DNA of 42,720 nucleotides from Propionispora hippei DSM 15287 (GCF_900141835.1 NZ_FQZD01000032.1:1-42720); one strand, 5' to 3'. Positions 31,016 to 40,283 are shown, counted from the stretch's first letter. The notes: a model not told the origin generated them from the sequence alone. A program made the numbers and translations.

Positions 31016-32347
31016 TTACGGGCTGGACTTGGGCAGGAAGAAATACACAGCGCCGATGATGAGCAGGATGATTCCGCCACTGTAGAGGCCGGGCATCTGA
31101 TCAGGATATAGTACGGCTGAGCAGATAGCGATGAAAATGGTAACAAAGCATAACCAGGGCAGGTAAGGGAAGAAAGGAGCCTGGTATTTTATTTTTTCCG
31201 GTGCGGTGGCCAGAATTTTTTTGCGGTAAAAATATTGGGTGGCAGAAACGCTCATCCAGTTGATGAGGGCTAAAAATCCACTGGCACTTACCGTATAAAT
31301 AAAAACCCTTTCCGGTAACAGATAGGAAAGCAAGGTGGCTCCCAGAAGAAAGAAGCCGCTTAAAGCCACAGCGGCGACCGGTACGCCGCGACGGTTTTGG
31401 TAGGCGGCAAAGGCGGGAGCCTGGTTGTTTTTGGCCAGGGAGAACAGCATGCGGGATGAGGAATATACCTGGGAGTTCAATGCGGAAAGCGTGGCCGTAA
31501 GCAGAATGATATTGACCACATCGCCGGAATAGGGGATGCTGGCCAGCTCAAATAAAGAAACAAACGGACTGGTGTCCGGCTGAAGGCTGCTACGCGGCAG
31601 AAGAACGGTGATTAAAAAAGCGACCAGAGTGTATAAAGCCACAATAAACACGGTGACAATCTTGGTGGCTGATGGTACCACCTTCTCGGCCTGTTCGGTT
31701 TCGGTGGCCGCTATGCCGATAATACCTGTGCCGGTGTAGGCAAAGAGAATGAGCAGCATAGATGCCAGCAGACCGAGAATTCCCTCACGGGGAGCGGCTA
31801 GCGCTTCTGTATATAAGGTGAAATCCGGTGAAATTTTGCCGATCGCCAGGCAGCTAAGCGCGGCAAAGCCGACCAGTACGAACAGGCTAAGGGCGATAAT
31901 TTTGATGGACGCCAGGGACAGCTCGAATTTGCTCAGTCCTTTCAGGTCGTTTAAGTTGATTAAAGTGATCAGGATGGAAAACAGCAGGCTGAACATCCAC
32001 AGCGGCGTAGACGGCGACCAGAGGCGGGCGAATATGGCGCAGGCCGTCACTTCGCTGGCCATGCCTAAAATGCCGCTGGTCCAAAACATCCAGCCCACGA
32101 CGAAGCCCCACCAGTTGCCGAATATTTCCTGGGCGTGCACCTTAAAGGCGCCTGGTGCCGGGTCGATAATCGACATTTCGATCAGAAAAGCTACCTCCAT
32201 CATCATGATCAGGCCGCCCAGCAAATAGGCCAGCGGTGCCCAGGCGCCGGCTACGGTGATAACCAGACTGCTGGCCAGGAAAATACCTGAGCCGATAATA
32301 TTGCCCAGGGCCATAATAATAAATTCAGTCTTATTAAACGTCTGCAA
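31016..32347 (-). CDS. APC-superfamily amino acid permease
   Basis: A 443-residue membrane transporter with about 12 helices. The first helix carries the glycine-rich substrate motif IIMALGNIIGSGIFLASS, typical of APC amino acid transporters, followed by WAPLAYLLGGLIMMMEVAFL. The amino acid cannot be specified. I place the start at TTG 32347, where GAGGTG lies 6 bases upstream; the ATG at 32374 has no ribosome site and adds nine residues. No catabolic gene is adjacent. A terminator from the upstream gene lies at 32445-32482. Confidence 0.88.
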   Translation of the reverse strand: MQTFNKTEFIIMALGNIIGSGIFLASSLVITVAGAWAPLAYLLGGLIMMMEVAFLIEMSIIDPAPGAFKVHAQEIFGNWWGFVVGWMFWTSGILGMASEVTACAIFARLWSPSTPLWMFSLLFSILITLINLNDLKGLSKFELSLASIKIIALSLFVLVGFAALSCLAIGKISPDFTLYTEALAAPREGILGLLASMLLILFAYTGTGIIGIAATETEQAEKVVPSATKIVTVFIVALYTLVAFLITVLLPRSSLQPDTSPFVSLFELASIPYSGDVVNIILLTATLSALNSQVYSSSRMLFSLAKNNQAPAFAAYQNRRGVPVAAVALSGFFLLGATLLSYLLPERVFIYTVSASGFLALINWMSVSATQYFYRKKILATAPEKIKYQAPFFPYLPWLCFVTIFIAICSAVLYPDQMPGLYSGGIILLIIGAVYFFLPKSSP

Positions 32348-32444
32348 AGCATACACCTCATAGCAGGGAGTCATTTTTATCGTTTCTTAGCATTCACCGA
32401 TCTTGTGGTACTTATTCGTGACGGCGCGACCAGCTGACAGGTAT

Positions 32445-32482
32445 AAGAAAAAGCAGGGCCGTTGGCTGGACGGTCGCCTGCT
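32445..32482 (-). terminator. Terminator of the minus-strand phosphoesterase/membrane-protein unit
   Basis: On the minus strand AGCAGGCGACCGT pairs with ACGGCCCTGCT, followed by TTTTTCTTA. Confidence 0.75.
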
Positions 32483-32494
32483 CTTTGTATGGTA

Positions 32495-33070
32495 TTAGAT
32501 ACGGACTTCAAAATGGCTTTTCACCTGAGGTTTATCTGAGGACGGGGGAGCGATGGTTACATCCACCCCCGAATCATTGGCGATAATTTTGCTGCGCCCT
32601 GAGTAGTCGATTACGGTACGGACCGGCTGAGACGGTTTTTTCTTCTTAAGGAAGGATAGTCCCCAACCCGCCAGACCGATGAGCAGGACGGTTGCCAGCA
32701 GCCAGGAAGAGACGGTTGAGGGGAACAGGCCGTCGGCCGCCTTGGCTTTGGCAGGTACTGCGGTCGTGGCGGCCGTTGTTTCGCTGCCGCTAACGGGAGC
32801 CAGTGAAGCGGCGGCACCGGTTTCGGCTGTAGCCGGAGCGGCTGGGGTGGTGCTGTTATTATCGGGAACAGCCGTTTTCTGGTTTGTTTTAACCGGACCT
32901 GCCGGTTTTTCACTGCCCGCGGCAGAGCGGCTTTGTTCTTTGCCGGCAGTGGTTGTTGTACCAGCCGATGGCTGTGCTGCCGGAGGTGAAGATGTTTGGG
33001 AATTTAGCGGAGCCGGAGCGGTAACAGTAGGAGGTACCGGCTTAGTGGGGGCATCGGGCAGAGTAGGCAT
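32495..33070 (-). CDS. Pro/Ala/Thr-rich protein with one membrane anchor
   Basis: A 191-residue protein. Residues 1-115 are low-complexity (Pro, Ala, Thr, Ser) with no signal peptide. A transmembrane helix at about 122-140 (WLLATVLLIGLAGWGLSFL) is followed by KKKK and a C-terminal cytoplasmic tail of about 50 residues (VIDYSGRSKIIANDSGVDVT). By the positive-inside rule the Lys cluster places the C-terminus in the cytoplasm and the disordered N-terminus outside. The function is unknown. It starts 32 bp after the YfcE-like gene, with AGGAAGGAG upstream, so they form an operon. Confidence 0.7.
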   Translation of the reverse strand: MPTLPDAPTKPVPPTVTAPAPLNSQTSSPPAAQPSAGTTTTAGKEQSRSAAGSEKPAGPVKTNQKTAVPDNNSTTPAAPATAETGAAASLAPVSGSETTAATTAVPAKAKAADGLFPSTVSSWLLATVLLIGLAGWGLSFLKKKKPSQPVRTVIDYSGRSKIIANDSGVDVTIAPPSSDKPQVKSHFEVRI

Positions 33071-33102
33071 ATTACCTGGCTCCTTCCTGCAGATTTTTCA
33101 AT

Positions 33103-33645
33103 CTAATATTCTTCGACAGAGCCATCGGTTTTTCCTGTGTTAAACACTAAGGTGGCTGCGACCCGGGACGGGGAAAGTTCCAGCAAGATGAAGGAAAACC
33201 ATCTTTCTTTACGTTTGTTGGTGGGGGAGCCGGGGTTGAGCAGGAGGATTTTATTTTTAGTAAATATGGCGGGCTGGTGGCTGTGGCCAAAGACAATGAT
33301 ATCTACCGGCCGATCGGTAAAAGCGGCATACGCCCTTTCCGGCGTGGTTTTACCCGGACCGTGTCCGTGAAGCAGGCCGATACGGTAAGCGGCTAACTCC
33401 AGGATTTGCTGTCCGGGAAGAACAGAGGCCACTTCCGGCTGGTCGCCATTGCCCGTAACGCCGTGAAAGCCGGGAAACTTCCGGAAAAATGCGAGTGTGG
33501 CCGGTGTGGTAAAATCGCCGGCATGTAGGACGGCATCGGCTGTCGTTAAGTAGGGCAGCGCCCAATCCAGGGTAAAGGAGGGACCTGTGCCGTGGGTGTC
33601 GGAAAAGACGGCTATTTTCATAGACAACTTATGCTGTCCGCTCAT
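33103..33645 (-). CDS. YfcE/MJ0936-type metallophosphoesterase
   Basis: A 180-residue calcineurin-like phosphoesterase. Metal motifs are FSDTHG, HAGDFTT, GNGDQPE, LHGHGPG and FGHSHQP, with LLLNPGSPT, all typical of the YfcE/MJ0936 group. It should hydrolyse phosphodiesters, possibly nucleotide-derived; the natural substrate is unknown. ATG 33645 has GGAGG at about 10 bases; an internal ATG at 33621 (MKIAVFSDTHG) is the family's usual start but lacks a ribosome site. It is followed by the Pro/Ala-rich membrane protein. Confidence 0.88.
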   Translation of the reverse strand: MSGQHKLSMKIAVFSDTHGTGPSFTLDWALPYLTTADAVLHAGDFTTPATLAFFRKFPGFHGVTGNGDQPEVASVLPGQQILELAAYRIGLLHGHGPGKTTPERAYAAFTDRPVDIIVFGHSHQPAIFTKNKILLLNPGSPTNKRKERWFSFILLELSPSRVAATLVFNTGKTDGSVEEY

Positions 33646-33700
33646 GTTAGCCCAGCCTCCTGTCTGTTATAATAACTTGTATTACCAAGGAGCAGTCAAT

Positions 33701-35197
33701 TTACTTATTCTCCTTAGAGTGGGCTAAAATGGTTGGACTAAGAGTTTGAATTTTTTGCAGTATCTGCTCTGTTTCTTTTCCCTTTTGAACTAAATTATCG
33801 AGTAATCCGTCAAGCTGGGTTAGATCATCACAGATAATGTTCGCGAGATGTCCCTCGCTTTGAAACAACACTTTGATTTTAGGCCATAGACTTTTGACAA
33901 CAATAAATGTCAGCAACAGACTGCCGGCGGAATAGACAGCACCGCCCGCTGCCCGGATAAACAAATAGGGCCTGATCAATTCATTGGTCTCGTCAATGCT
34001 TAAACCCATTACCCACCAACAGTAGACTTGTAAGCCGCCGGCCAGTAAAAGCCCTGTTCCCATGGTCAGCAGACCGGCATTCAGTGAGAAAAGCGCAAAC
34101 CAGCACCAGGGATATAGCTTTTTTGCAAGGTTTATTTCGGTAAACAGCATATAAAAACACAAGGCTAACACCAGGAACCCGAATACACCGAATAAGGCAA
34201 AGTGCGAGTGAGCTGAGGTGATATACGTTCCGTGGATAAACCGGTTGAGCGGCGGATACGCCATAAGAAAGCCTAAAAAGGCAGCCCCGAAGATGTGATA
34301 AAACATGCTGCAGCCAATTAGGGCAGCCACGATTTTATCACGGTCGGAGCGACAGGCAAAACTCTTAAGGTTAGTTGATTTCAGGGTTGTATATAACAAT
34401 ATGATAGAAGGCAGAACCTGCATCGCGCTAAAAATGCCGCCGATCCAAAGCCAAAAAGCCGGCACACCGATCCAGTAATAATGATGACCTGTTGCCAGTA
34501 TTCCGGCTAAAGCGGCAAAGATAAGATCTAAGTAAATAGCTGTTTCCACTGCCCGCCGTTCCACGCCGGTCATACGAATTACCAGGGCTGCCAAAATGCC
34601 GGTGCCAAGCAGCTCTAGCGACATTTCTTCCCAAAGGTGCACGACCAAAAACTTAGCAATTTCATCGGTAGTCGGATGTGAATAAGACATAATATTAGGC
34701 AGGTAAAAGATAATCAGAGTAATGCTGCCGGCCACGATACTGATCAGTGTGGCCCTGCTCTTAGGCATAGTAGTACCCTGATAGGTACGGAGTAAATTAA
34801 AGCTCAGGAGCAACGTAGAAGCAAAAGTCGATAATTTAAAGAGCCAGTTGGTCTCAAGATATTCCCGGCCTTCCGTAAAGCCCAATAACAGCCAGCCTAA
34901 GGTTAATCCTATAGTTGCTGTTAGCAGCCAGAAATTAACGGTAATCAGCTTGAGACTATAAAATTCCCGCTCTGCTTCCTGACTAAAGAAAAAATAGATA
35001 GCTCCCATCATACCGAGCAGCGGCCAGTAGATACTGATGTTTAGATGAAAGGCCCTGCCGGCTGCAAAGGAGATAGGGGAATTCACGTCAGGAAAAAGTA
35101 ATTGTATCGCACCGCCGGTAGCTATCAAGCCTTGCAAGCCAAACAGCAGATATGCAATTAAGGCGTATTTATAACTTAGATGCTGAGATCGGAACAA
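33701..35197 (-). CDS. norB: Nitric oxide reductase catalytic subunit NorB-like
   Basis: A membrane protein of 498 residues with about 12 helices, from the heme-copper oxidase superfamily (NorB). Heme b ligands are His in GRAFHLNISIY and the second His of SAHSHFALFG, whose first His binds heme b3. FeB ligands are His in VVHLWEEMSLE and the pair in GHHYYWIG. The Glu residues of the HLWVEGVWE motif are kept as HLWEEMSLE, which supports NO reduction rather than oxygen pumping. The start is TTG 35197 behind AAAGGAG, just after the norC stop; upstream ATGs lie inside norC without a ribosome site. It reduces 2 NO to N2O, probably for detoxification. The C-terminal 40 residues are a soluble coiled tail. 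Confidence 0.88.
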   Translation of the reverse strand: MFRSQHLSYKYALIAYLLFGLQGLIATGGAIQLLFPDVNSPISFAAGRAFHLNISIYWPLLGMMGAIYFFFSQEAEREFYSLKLITVNFWLLTATIGLTLGWLLLGFTEGREYLETNWLFKLSTFASTLLLSFNLLRTYQGTTMPKSRATLISIVAGSITLIIFYLPNIMSYSHPTTDEIAKFLVVHLWEEMSLELLGTGILAALVIRMTGVERRAVETAIYLDLIFAALAGILATGHHYYWIGVPAFWLWIGGIFSAMQVLPSIILLYTTLKSTNLKSFACRSDRDKIVAALIGCSMFYHIFGAAFLGFLMAYPPLNRFIHGTYITSAHSHFALFGVFGFLVLALCFYMLFTEINLAKKLYPWCWFALFSLNAGLLTMGTGLLLAGGLQVYCWWVMGLSIDETNELIRPYLFIRAAGGAVYSAGSLLLTFIVVKSLWPKIKVLFQSEGHLANIICDDLTQLDGLLDNLVQKGKETEQILQKIQTLSPTILAHSKENK

Positions 35198-35219
35198 GTC
35201 GACTGGCTCCTTTACTGAA

Positions 35220-35633
35220 TTACCTGGCTGGCGGCTTGGATTCATAGAGCGGACGCGGCGGCCAATTTGTAGTATTAATGGAAGCAAGGAATTCTAAGTA
35301 AGCGATCATATCATTGGTTTCCGCTTCGTTCAGACGTTCGTGCCGTTTTTGTTTGGCTCCGCTAATGAGTGGCGGATGGGTTAGAAATTCCTTCAGTGTA
35401 TCGCTGCCAAACTTTTCATATACTTTAGTAAGATCGCCGCCATAATAACCACCATTGCCCAATACCGTGTGACATTCGATGCAGGCCTTGCGCTGAAAAA
35501 CAAGCTTGCCCTGCTGGGCCGCAAAGGGTATGGGCTTCATTTGCTCATTGGTTAGAGAAACATAAATCAGCCAGGCAAATATAACCAGAGAAACAATAAG
35601 CGTTGTCAGAAATGCTTTTAGGCGAAAATCCAT
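35220..35633 (-). CDS. norC: NorC-like membrane-anchored cytochrome c subunit
   Basis: A 137-residue protein with an N-terminal membrane anchor (AFLTTLIVSLVIFAWLIYVS) and a single heme c motif CIECH near residue 51, followed by TVLGNGGYYGGDL. It passes electrons to NorB. The usual axial Met near the C-terminal helix (RKMPxF) is not apparent; the region reads KRHERLNEAETND, so the sixth ligand may differ. It lies directly before norB on the minus strand. A heme c maturation system is not in this window. Confidence 0.85.
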   Translation of the reverse strand: MDFRLKAFLTTLIVSLVIFAWLIYVSLTNEQMKPIPFAAQQGKLVFQRKACIECHTVLGNGGYYGGDLTKVYEKFGSDTLKEFLTHPPLISGAKQKRHERLNEAETNDMIAYLEFLASINTTNWPPRPLYESKPPAR

Positions 35634-35640
35634 AATTTAT

Positions 35641-36198
35641 TTCTCTCTCCTATAGCTGTCACCTTAGTATCCACAATGCTGCAGCTTCTATACATTCGAG
35701 GAGCGAAGCCGTCCTTATGGGCCGGACAGCAGTTCCTTATTAATTGCTGTTGACAATTTTAAATTTTCACGTATTATAAGAAAAATGAACATATAATTTG
35801 GGAGGTTACATGTTTTTTATATTCACAATTGAGATTGGTTAGTATGTTAGCGGAAGGTACATATTTCATCGCTACTTGTAGGAAGATAATCATGAATAGG
35901 ATTTTATCGATTACAGGATTTTAACAAAAGTTGTTTAATTTAATATAGTGTATCAGAGAGTGATTTACCCAGTAAACTTGATTGTAAAATTACCTGTTTG
36001 AGTCGGGCAGCCAGCTCAACTGTTTTGTTAAGTAGGGCGTCTTTTTTTGTTGGAGCTGTTTGTATGGTTACAGGTGTAAACAGGGCTTGCGATTTGTGTG
36101 ATTATATTTCTAACATGGATTGAGCCTGAGTGGCATAGTTTTATGGGAGATGAAAAGCGTATTGGAGCAGTTTTTTAAAAAATAGGGACTGAAAGTGA
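35641..36198. other. 558-bp gap with an unassigned plus-strand promoter
   Basis: On the plus strand TTGACA (35750-35755), a 16-bp spacer and TATTAT (35772-35777) form a good promoter. GGGAGG then precedes an ATG at 35810 that opens only a 10-codon frame (MFFIFTIEIG). A second short frame, MLAEGTYFIATCRKIIMNRI, begins at 35843. An inverted pair TTAATTG/CAATTTTAA spans the -35. No longer gene is seen. The helD copy 2 start lies about 400 bp downstream. Confidence 0.45.
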
Positions 36199-36204
36199 GT
36201 GTTT

Positions 36205-38466
36205 ATGGACAACAAAGAGCGGGAATATGAGCTCGAGAGACTGAGCATGACAATAGGGCATATCAAAAGACAACTGGCAGCCAGCGGCAGCCAATGCACC
36301 GATTCACAGCAGCAACTGAAAGGTACGCTTGCCGATTACTGGGGAAACCTGGGCAGCAGCGCCTGTGATGAAGCGCAGTTTATTGAGGAAATGGACCGGC
36401 AGAAAAAACTGACGGCACTGGTTCACCAAAAATACAGCCGGTTGCAGCGAATGGCCGATTCCCCTTATTTTGGCCGGATTGATTTTTGGGAACCTCAGTC
36501 GGGCAGTGATCAAGCCGAACGCATCTATATCGGTATTTCCAGTCTAAGTCACTCTGGCAGCGGAGAACTGCTGGTGTATGACTGGCGGTCGCCGGTAGCA
36601 GGTATGTTCTATGATTTTGAACGGGGCAAAGCTTGGTATGAATGTCCGGCCGGCCGGATTGAGGGAGAGATCAGGCTTAAGCGGCAGTTTAAAATTGTCA
36701 ATGGTATCATGAAGTATATGTTTGACGCTGATATAACCATCGAAGACGAAATGCTGCAGGCCGTGCTCAGCAAAAGCTCCGACGCCAGGATGCACACCAT
36801 AGTGACAAGCATTCAGCGGGAGCAAAATCAGATTGTGCGGGATGTGGGACATCCGGTGTTGTTTGTCCGGGGCCCGGCCGGCAGCGGGAAAACGTCGATT
36901 GCGCTGCACCGCATTGCCTATCTCCTATACCATGAACGGGAGCATCTGTCATCCAAGAATGTGATTATATTTTCGCCCAACCATATTTTCAGTGATTATA
37001 TTGCTGACGTATTGCCGGAAATTGGGGAAGAGAACGTACTGCAAACCACCTTTCAGGATTATGTGAAAGATACCGGTGTGGGACAGGAACTGGCGTTGGA
37101 AGATCGTTCGGTGCAATTGGAATGGCTTTTGGGCGACAAGCAGGCCGGTTGGGCGATGAAGGTGGAAAATATCCGCTACAAGTCTTCGGCGGCTTTTGTA
37201 AAACTATTGGATTGCTATGTGGGCTTTCTGCAGGGAAATCTGGTTCGGGAACATCCCCCCATACGGTTTAACGGGGAAGTTATTTTTAGCAAGGGAGAGT
37301 GGAAAAAGCACTTTTTCCATAACTTGGCCCATTTGCCGGCGGGACGGAGATTGAAAAAAATCCGGCAGTTGATAAAAAACAAGCTCCAGTCAGCGATACA
37401 GCGACTACGGCAGGAAAAAATAAAAGAAATAACGGAAAGCGGCAATGAAGTGAACGCCAAGACGGTAGAAGCCATGGCCCGTCTTGCCGCCGGGGAGGCG
37501 GCTGCCCCGCTGTACGAAATCATACATAAACTGACGGAATTGCATGCGCTGTCTTTGTATAAGGCACTCTTTACGTGTGAAGAGTTTCTAAACAACCGCG
37601 AGGTGGCGGCACTGTTGCCGCAGACATGGCAGGAGATTTGCCGGCAGACTTTGCGAGAATTGCAGGCCGGGCGGGTTACCTATGAAGATTCTTTTGGATA
37701 TCTTTATCTGTTGGGTATGCTGGAGGGCTTTCCGGCTAACCGGGAAATACGGCATGTAGTAGTGGACGAGGCTCAGGATTATACCGCCCTGCAATATAAG
37801 ATCATTAAGCAGCTATTTCCCGCCAGCCGGTGGACCATCCTGGGCGATCCGGCGCAGGCAGTTCATCCGTATTTGACAACGGCTGATTTTGCTGAGGTCA
37901 GTCGGATTTTGCAGCAAGCAGGCTCTTATTTTTACACGTTAAAGCGGGCATACCGGTCGACTTGTGAGATCCACGCCTTTTGCCAGGCCTTATTGCCGGC
38001 GACCGAAAAGACAGAGGCTGTTTTGCGGTTTGGCGGTAAGCCGCGGGTGGTGCGGCAGCGGCAAGCAGACGGCACCAACGCCTGGCTGCGCGCCGTTCAA
38101 GTCTTACAGCGAGAGGGTTGGCAGTCTATCGCTCTGATCTGCAAAACGGCACGGCAGGCGATGCTGGTGCACCAAGCTGTAAGTGAGCGCCTACCGGCGC
38201 ATGTAATTTTATCAGAGGATGACCGGTTCCGGCGTGGCGTTGTTGTCATCCCCTCTTATTTGGCCAAGGGGTTGGAGTTTGACGCTGTGTTGGTCGTTCA
38301 GGCGGAGCAGACGCAGTATGGCCGGCCGGAGGAACGCAATCTTTTCTATACTGTCTGCACCAGGGCGCTGCATCAATTGTGCCTGTTTCACTTTGACGCG
38401 CTTACGCCTTTTGTGGCGGAACTGGATACGTCGCTATACGATGTTATGTGGGAAGAAAATAATTAA
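36205..38466 (+). CDS. helD: HelD-like UvrD-family ATPase, copy 2
   Basis: A protein of about 753 residues with the same plan as the copy at 17296: an N-terminal helical arm (YELERLSMTIGHIKRQLAAS), SPYFGRIDF, LVYDWRSPVAGMFYDFE, Walker A GPAGSGKTS near 222, VVDEAQDYTA near 520, and GLEFDAVLVV with NLFYTVCTRALHQL at the end. It should bind RNA polymerase and help release it from DNA. The two copies share motifs but the sequences differ widely, so they are old paralogues rather than a recent duplication. ATG 36205 is preferred over GTG 36199; neither has a strong ribosome site. Confidence 0.92.
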   Translation: MDNKEREYELERLSMTIGHIKRQLAASGSQCTDSQQQLKGTLADYWGNLGSSACDEAQFIEEMDRQKKLTALVHQKYSRLQRMADSPYFGRIDFWEPQSGSDQAERIYIGISSLSHSGSGELLVYDWRSPVAGMFYDFERGKAWYECPAGRIEGEIRLKRQFKIVNGIMKYMFDADITIEDEMLQAVLSKSSDARMHTIVTSIQREQNQIVRDVGHPVLFVRGPAGSGKTSIALHRIAYLLYHEREHLSSKNVIIFSPNHIFSDYIADVLPEIGEENVLQTTFQDYVKDTGVGQELALEDRSVQLEWLLGDKQAGWAMKVENIRYKSSAAFVKLLDCYVGFLQGNLVREHPPIRFNGEVIFSKGEWKKHFFHNLAHLPAGRRLKKIRQLIKNKLQSAIQRLRQEKIKEITESGNEVNAKTVEAMARLAAGEAAAPLYEIIHKLTELHALSLYKALFTCEEFLNNREVAALLPQTWQEICRQTLRELQAGRVTYEDSFGYLYLLGMLEGFPANREIRHVVVDEAQDYTALQYKIIKQLFPASRWTILGDPAQAVHPYLTTADFAEVSRILQQAGSYFYTLKRAYRSTCEIHAFCQALLPATEKTEAVLRFGGKPRVVRQRQADGTNAWLRAVQVLQREGWQSIALICKTARQAMLVHQAVSERLPAHVILSEDDRFRRGVVVIPSYLAKGLEFDAVLVVQAEQTQYGRPEERNLFYTVCTRALHQLCLFHFDALTPFVAELDTSLYDVMWEENN

Positions 38467-38650
38467 AAATTAGTGATCCGTCAACCTTGAAGATGTAAAT
38501 TAGATTTGCGGGTGATTTTTCGTTCCCAGGGCGGAGAGACTGCGCATATCGGACATATGCCAAGCAACGACAACAAAACGGGACGGAAAAGGCCGCAGGA
38601 TGATTCATGTAGTTAGGTGATGCAAGGAACTAATTCTAGGAGGAACCCCG

Positions 38651-39466
38651 ATGAGTAAAAAGATCTTCATATTTTCCTTATTATTCCTTTTTATGCTAGG
38701 TTCTACGGCGCTGGCTGCGACGGCAGTACAGCCACCGAACATATTGGCTGAAGCTGCCGTAGTGATGGTGGCGGATGATAACCGGGTTTTATACGACAAA
38801 CAAGCTCATGCCATTATGTATCCGGCCAGTACAACCAAAATGACGACGCTGATTACCGCGTTAGAGCGAGGCAAGCTGGATAGCATAGTCACAGTCAGTA
38901 AGAAAGCTGCCCAATGTGAAGGCTCCAGTCTGGACCTGAGTGCCGGTGACAGGTTGACTCTGCAGGAGGCCTTATTTGGGATGATGCTGGTTTCCGGTAA
39001 CGATGCCGCTGAGGCGGTGGCCGAAACGGTAGGCGGATCGGTGGCGGGATTCGTGAACCTGATGAATGACGAGGCGGCAAAAATCGGTGCAACCCGTACG
39101 CATTATACCAACCCACATGGTCTGCCTGACCCGATTAATCACTATACGACAGCCTACGATCTGGGCTTAATTGCAGCCTATGGTCTGAAGAATCCGGTAT
39201 TTGCCAAAATAGTTTCCACTCAGGCCTATGACGTACATTTTTTGAATAAGCCCACTCTGCATGTTACCAATACCAATAAGCTACTGGGTAAGTATCCGGG
39301 CGCTAACGGCGTAAAAACCGGCGTGACCAATGATGCCGGAGACTGCTTGGTGGCTGCTGCCAAACGGGGCAATGTCGAATTAATCGCCGTCGTACTTAAT
39401 GATGATGAACGCTGGACCGATGCGGCCCAGTTGCTGGATTACGGATTTCAGCAATTGGGGTTGTAA
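38651..39466 (+). CDS. D-alanyl-D-alanine carboxypeptidase, DacF/PBP5-like, short form
   Basis: A 271-residue secreted S11 peptidase. A signal peptide ends near ALA-A (residues 1-23). The catalytic triad motifs are intact: SxxK as S60-T-T-K63, SxN as S115-G-N117, and KTG at 222-224 (GVKTGVTNDAG). It trims the terminal D-Ala of peptidoglycan stem peptides. It lacks the C-terminal PBP5_C domain and amphipathic anchor of longer enzymes, so it may be released. In spore formers DacF-type enzymes act on cortex peptidoglycan, which would fit, but this is inference. AGGAGGAA precedes the ATG. Confidence 0.93.
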   Translation: MSKKIFIFSLLFLFMLGSTALAATAVQPPNILAEAAVVMVADDNRVLYDKQAHAIMYPASTTKMTTLITALERGKLDSIVTVSKKAAQCEGSSLDLSAGDRLTLQEALFGMMLVSGNDAAEAVAETVGGSVAGFVNLMNDEAAKIGATRTHYTNPHGLPDPINHYTTAYDLGLIAAYGLKNPVFAKIVSTQAYDVHFLNKPTLHVTNTNKLLGKYPGANGVKTGVTNDAGDCLVAAAKRGNVELIAVVLNDDERWTDAAQLLDYGFQQLGL

Positions 39467-39480
39467 GCTGAATCAGCCGC

Positions 39481-39518
39481 AAAAACTCCCTTCCTGTAAT
39501 CGGAAGGGAGTTTTTGCT
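39481..39518. terminator. Bidirectional terminator after the carboxypeptidase
   Basis: AAAAACTCCCTTCC (39481-39494) pairs perfectly with GGAAGGGAGTTTTT (39502-39515) around a 7-base loop. Confidence 0.9.
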
Positions 39519-39559
39519 TAAAGATAACCTATCTCAAGACCGTCAGGCAGTATGGCTGG

Positions 39560-40120
39560 TTAAATAAGCGCAGGCGTAAGCACGAATAAAACGTGACTTG
39601 TCTGATCAACTTTATTTAAAAATCTATGTCTTACCTTCGGGGGAATGCGGACAACATCGCCTTCATCTAAAAGGTATTCGACGCCTTCCAATTCGACATA
39701 CGCCGTTCCCTTCATGACAACGGCAATTTCCTCTTTAGCAGCATGGGAATAATAGCTTTCCGTGGTTCTGGCGTAGGCATTTAAGTCCATCATTAATAAT
39801 TCGATATGGGCTTTCATAAAGTCTGGTGTTAATACGTCATAAACAATATGGTCATTGTTTTCACGATAGATTTTTTTGCGGTCTTGTTTCTTTGAAATAA
39901 GTGATTTCGTATCAATAGCATTAATAAACAGGGTATAGAGCGGCACATTTAAGGCCTGTGCGATTAATTCCAATACGTTTAGGGACGGATTGGCCTGGCC
40001 GCGCTCAATTTGGCTGATCAGTGACGTGCTGATACCGGAATAATCGGCAAATTCGCGAATTGTCATTCCCTTTTTCTTGCGATAGCTTAAAACCGTCTGG
40101 CCTAAACGATGCTGATTCAT
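39560..40120 (-). CDS. XRE-family regulator with C-terminal cupin
   Basis: A 186-residue regulator. The N-terminal helix-turn-helix is GMTIREFADYSGISTSLISQ then IERGQANPSLNVL, and the cupin domain follows (AKEEIAVVMKGTAYVELEGV, DEGDVVRIPPKVRHRF). Such proteins sense small molecules, often amino acids or polyamines. ATG 40120 (MNQHRLG) sits behind GGAAAGGAAA; the frame extends to 40195 but without a ribosome site. It is divergent from an EamA exporter and a cupin protein, which it probably regulates. Confidence 0.88.
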   Translation of the reverse strand: MNQHRLGQTVLSYRKKKGMTIREFADYSGISTSLISQIERGQANPSLNVLELIAQALNVPLYTLFINAIDTKSLISKKQDRKKIYRENNDHIVYDVLTPDFMKAHIELLMMDLNAYARTTESYYSHAAKEEIAVVMKGTAYVELEGVEYLLDEGDVVRIPPKVRHRFLNKVDQTSHVLFVLTPALI

Positions 40121-40283
40121 AGTCTGATTTCCTTTCCATAATAGTATATCTTTTTGCCCTTTTGTGCTGACATACTGGAAATACAAGCTAAACACTGTCT
40201 TCTTGTGGTAAATATATTATAATAGTTTTGTACATTATATCATATCTTGTCTTTTATGAAGTACAAGTGGAGAGGTTGTTTCT

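Noticed and set aside
35197-35287. Longer NorB start at 35287 or 35245
   Set aside because: Those codons lie inside norC without a Shine-Dalgarno, while TTG 35197 follows AAAGGAG directly after the norC stop.
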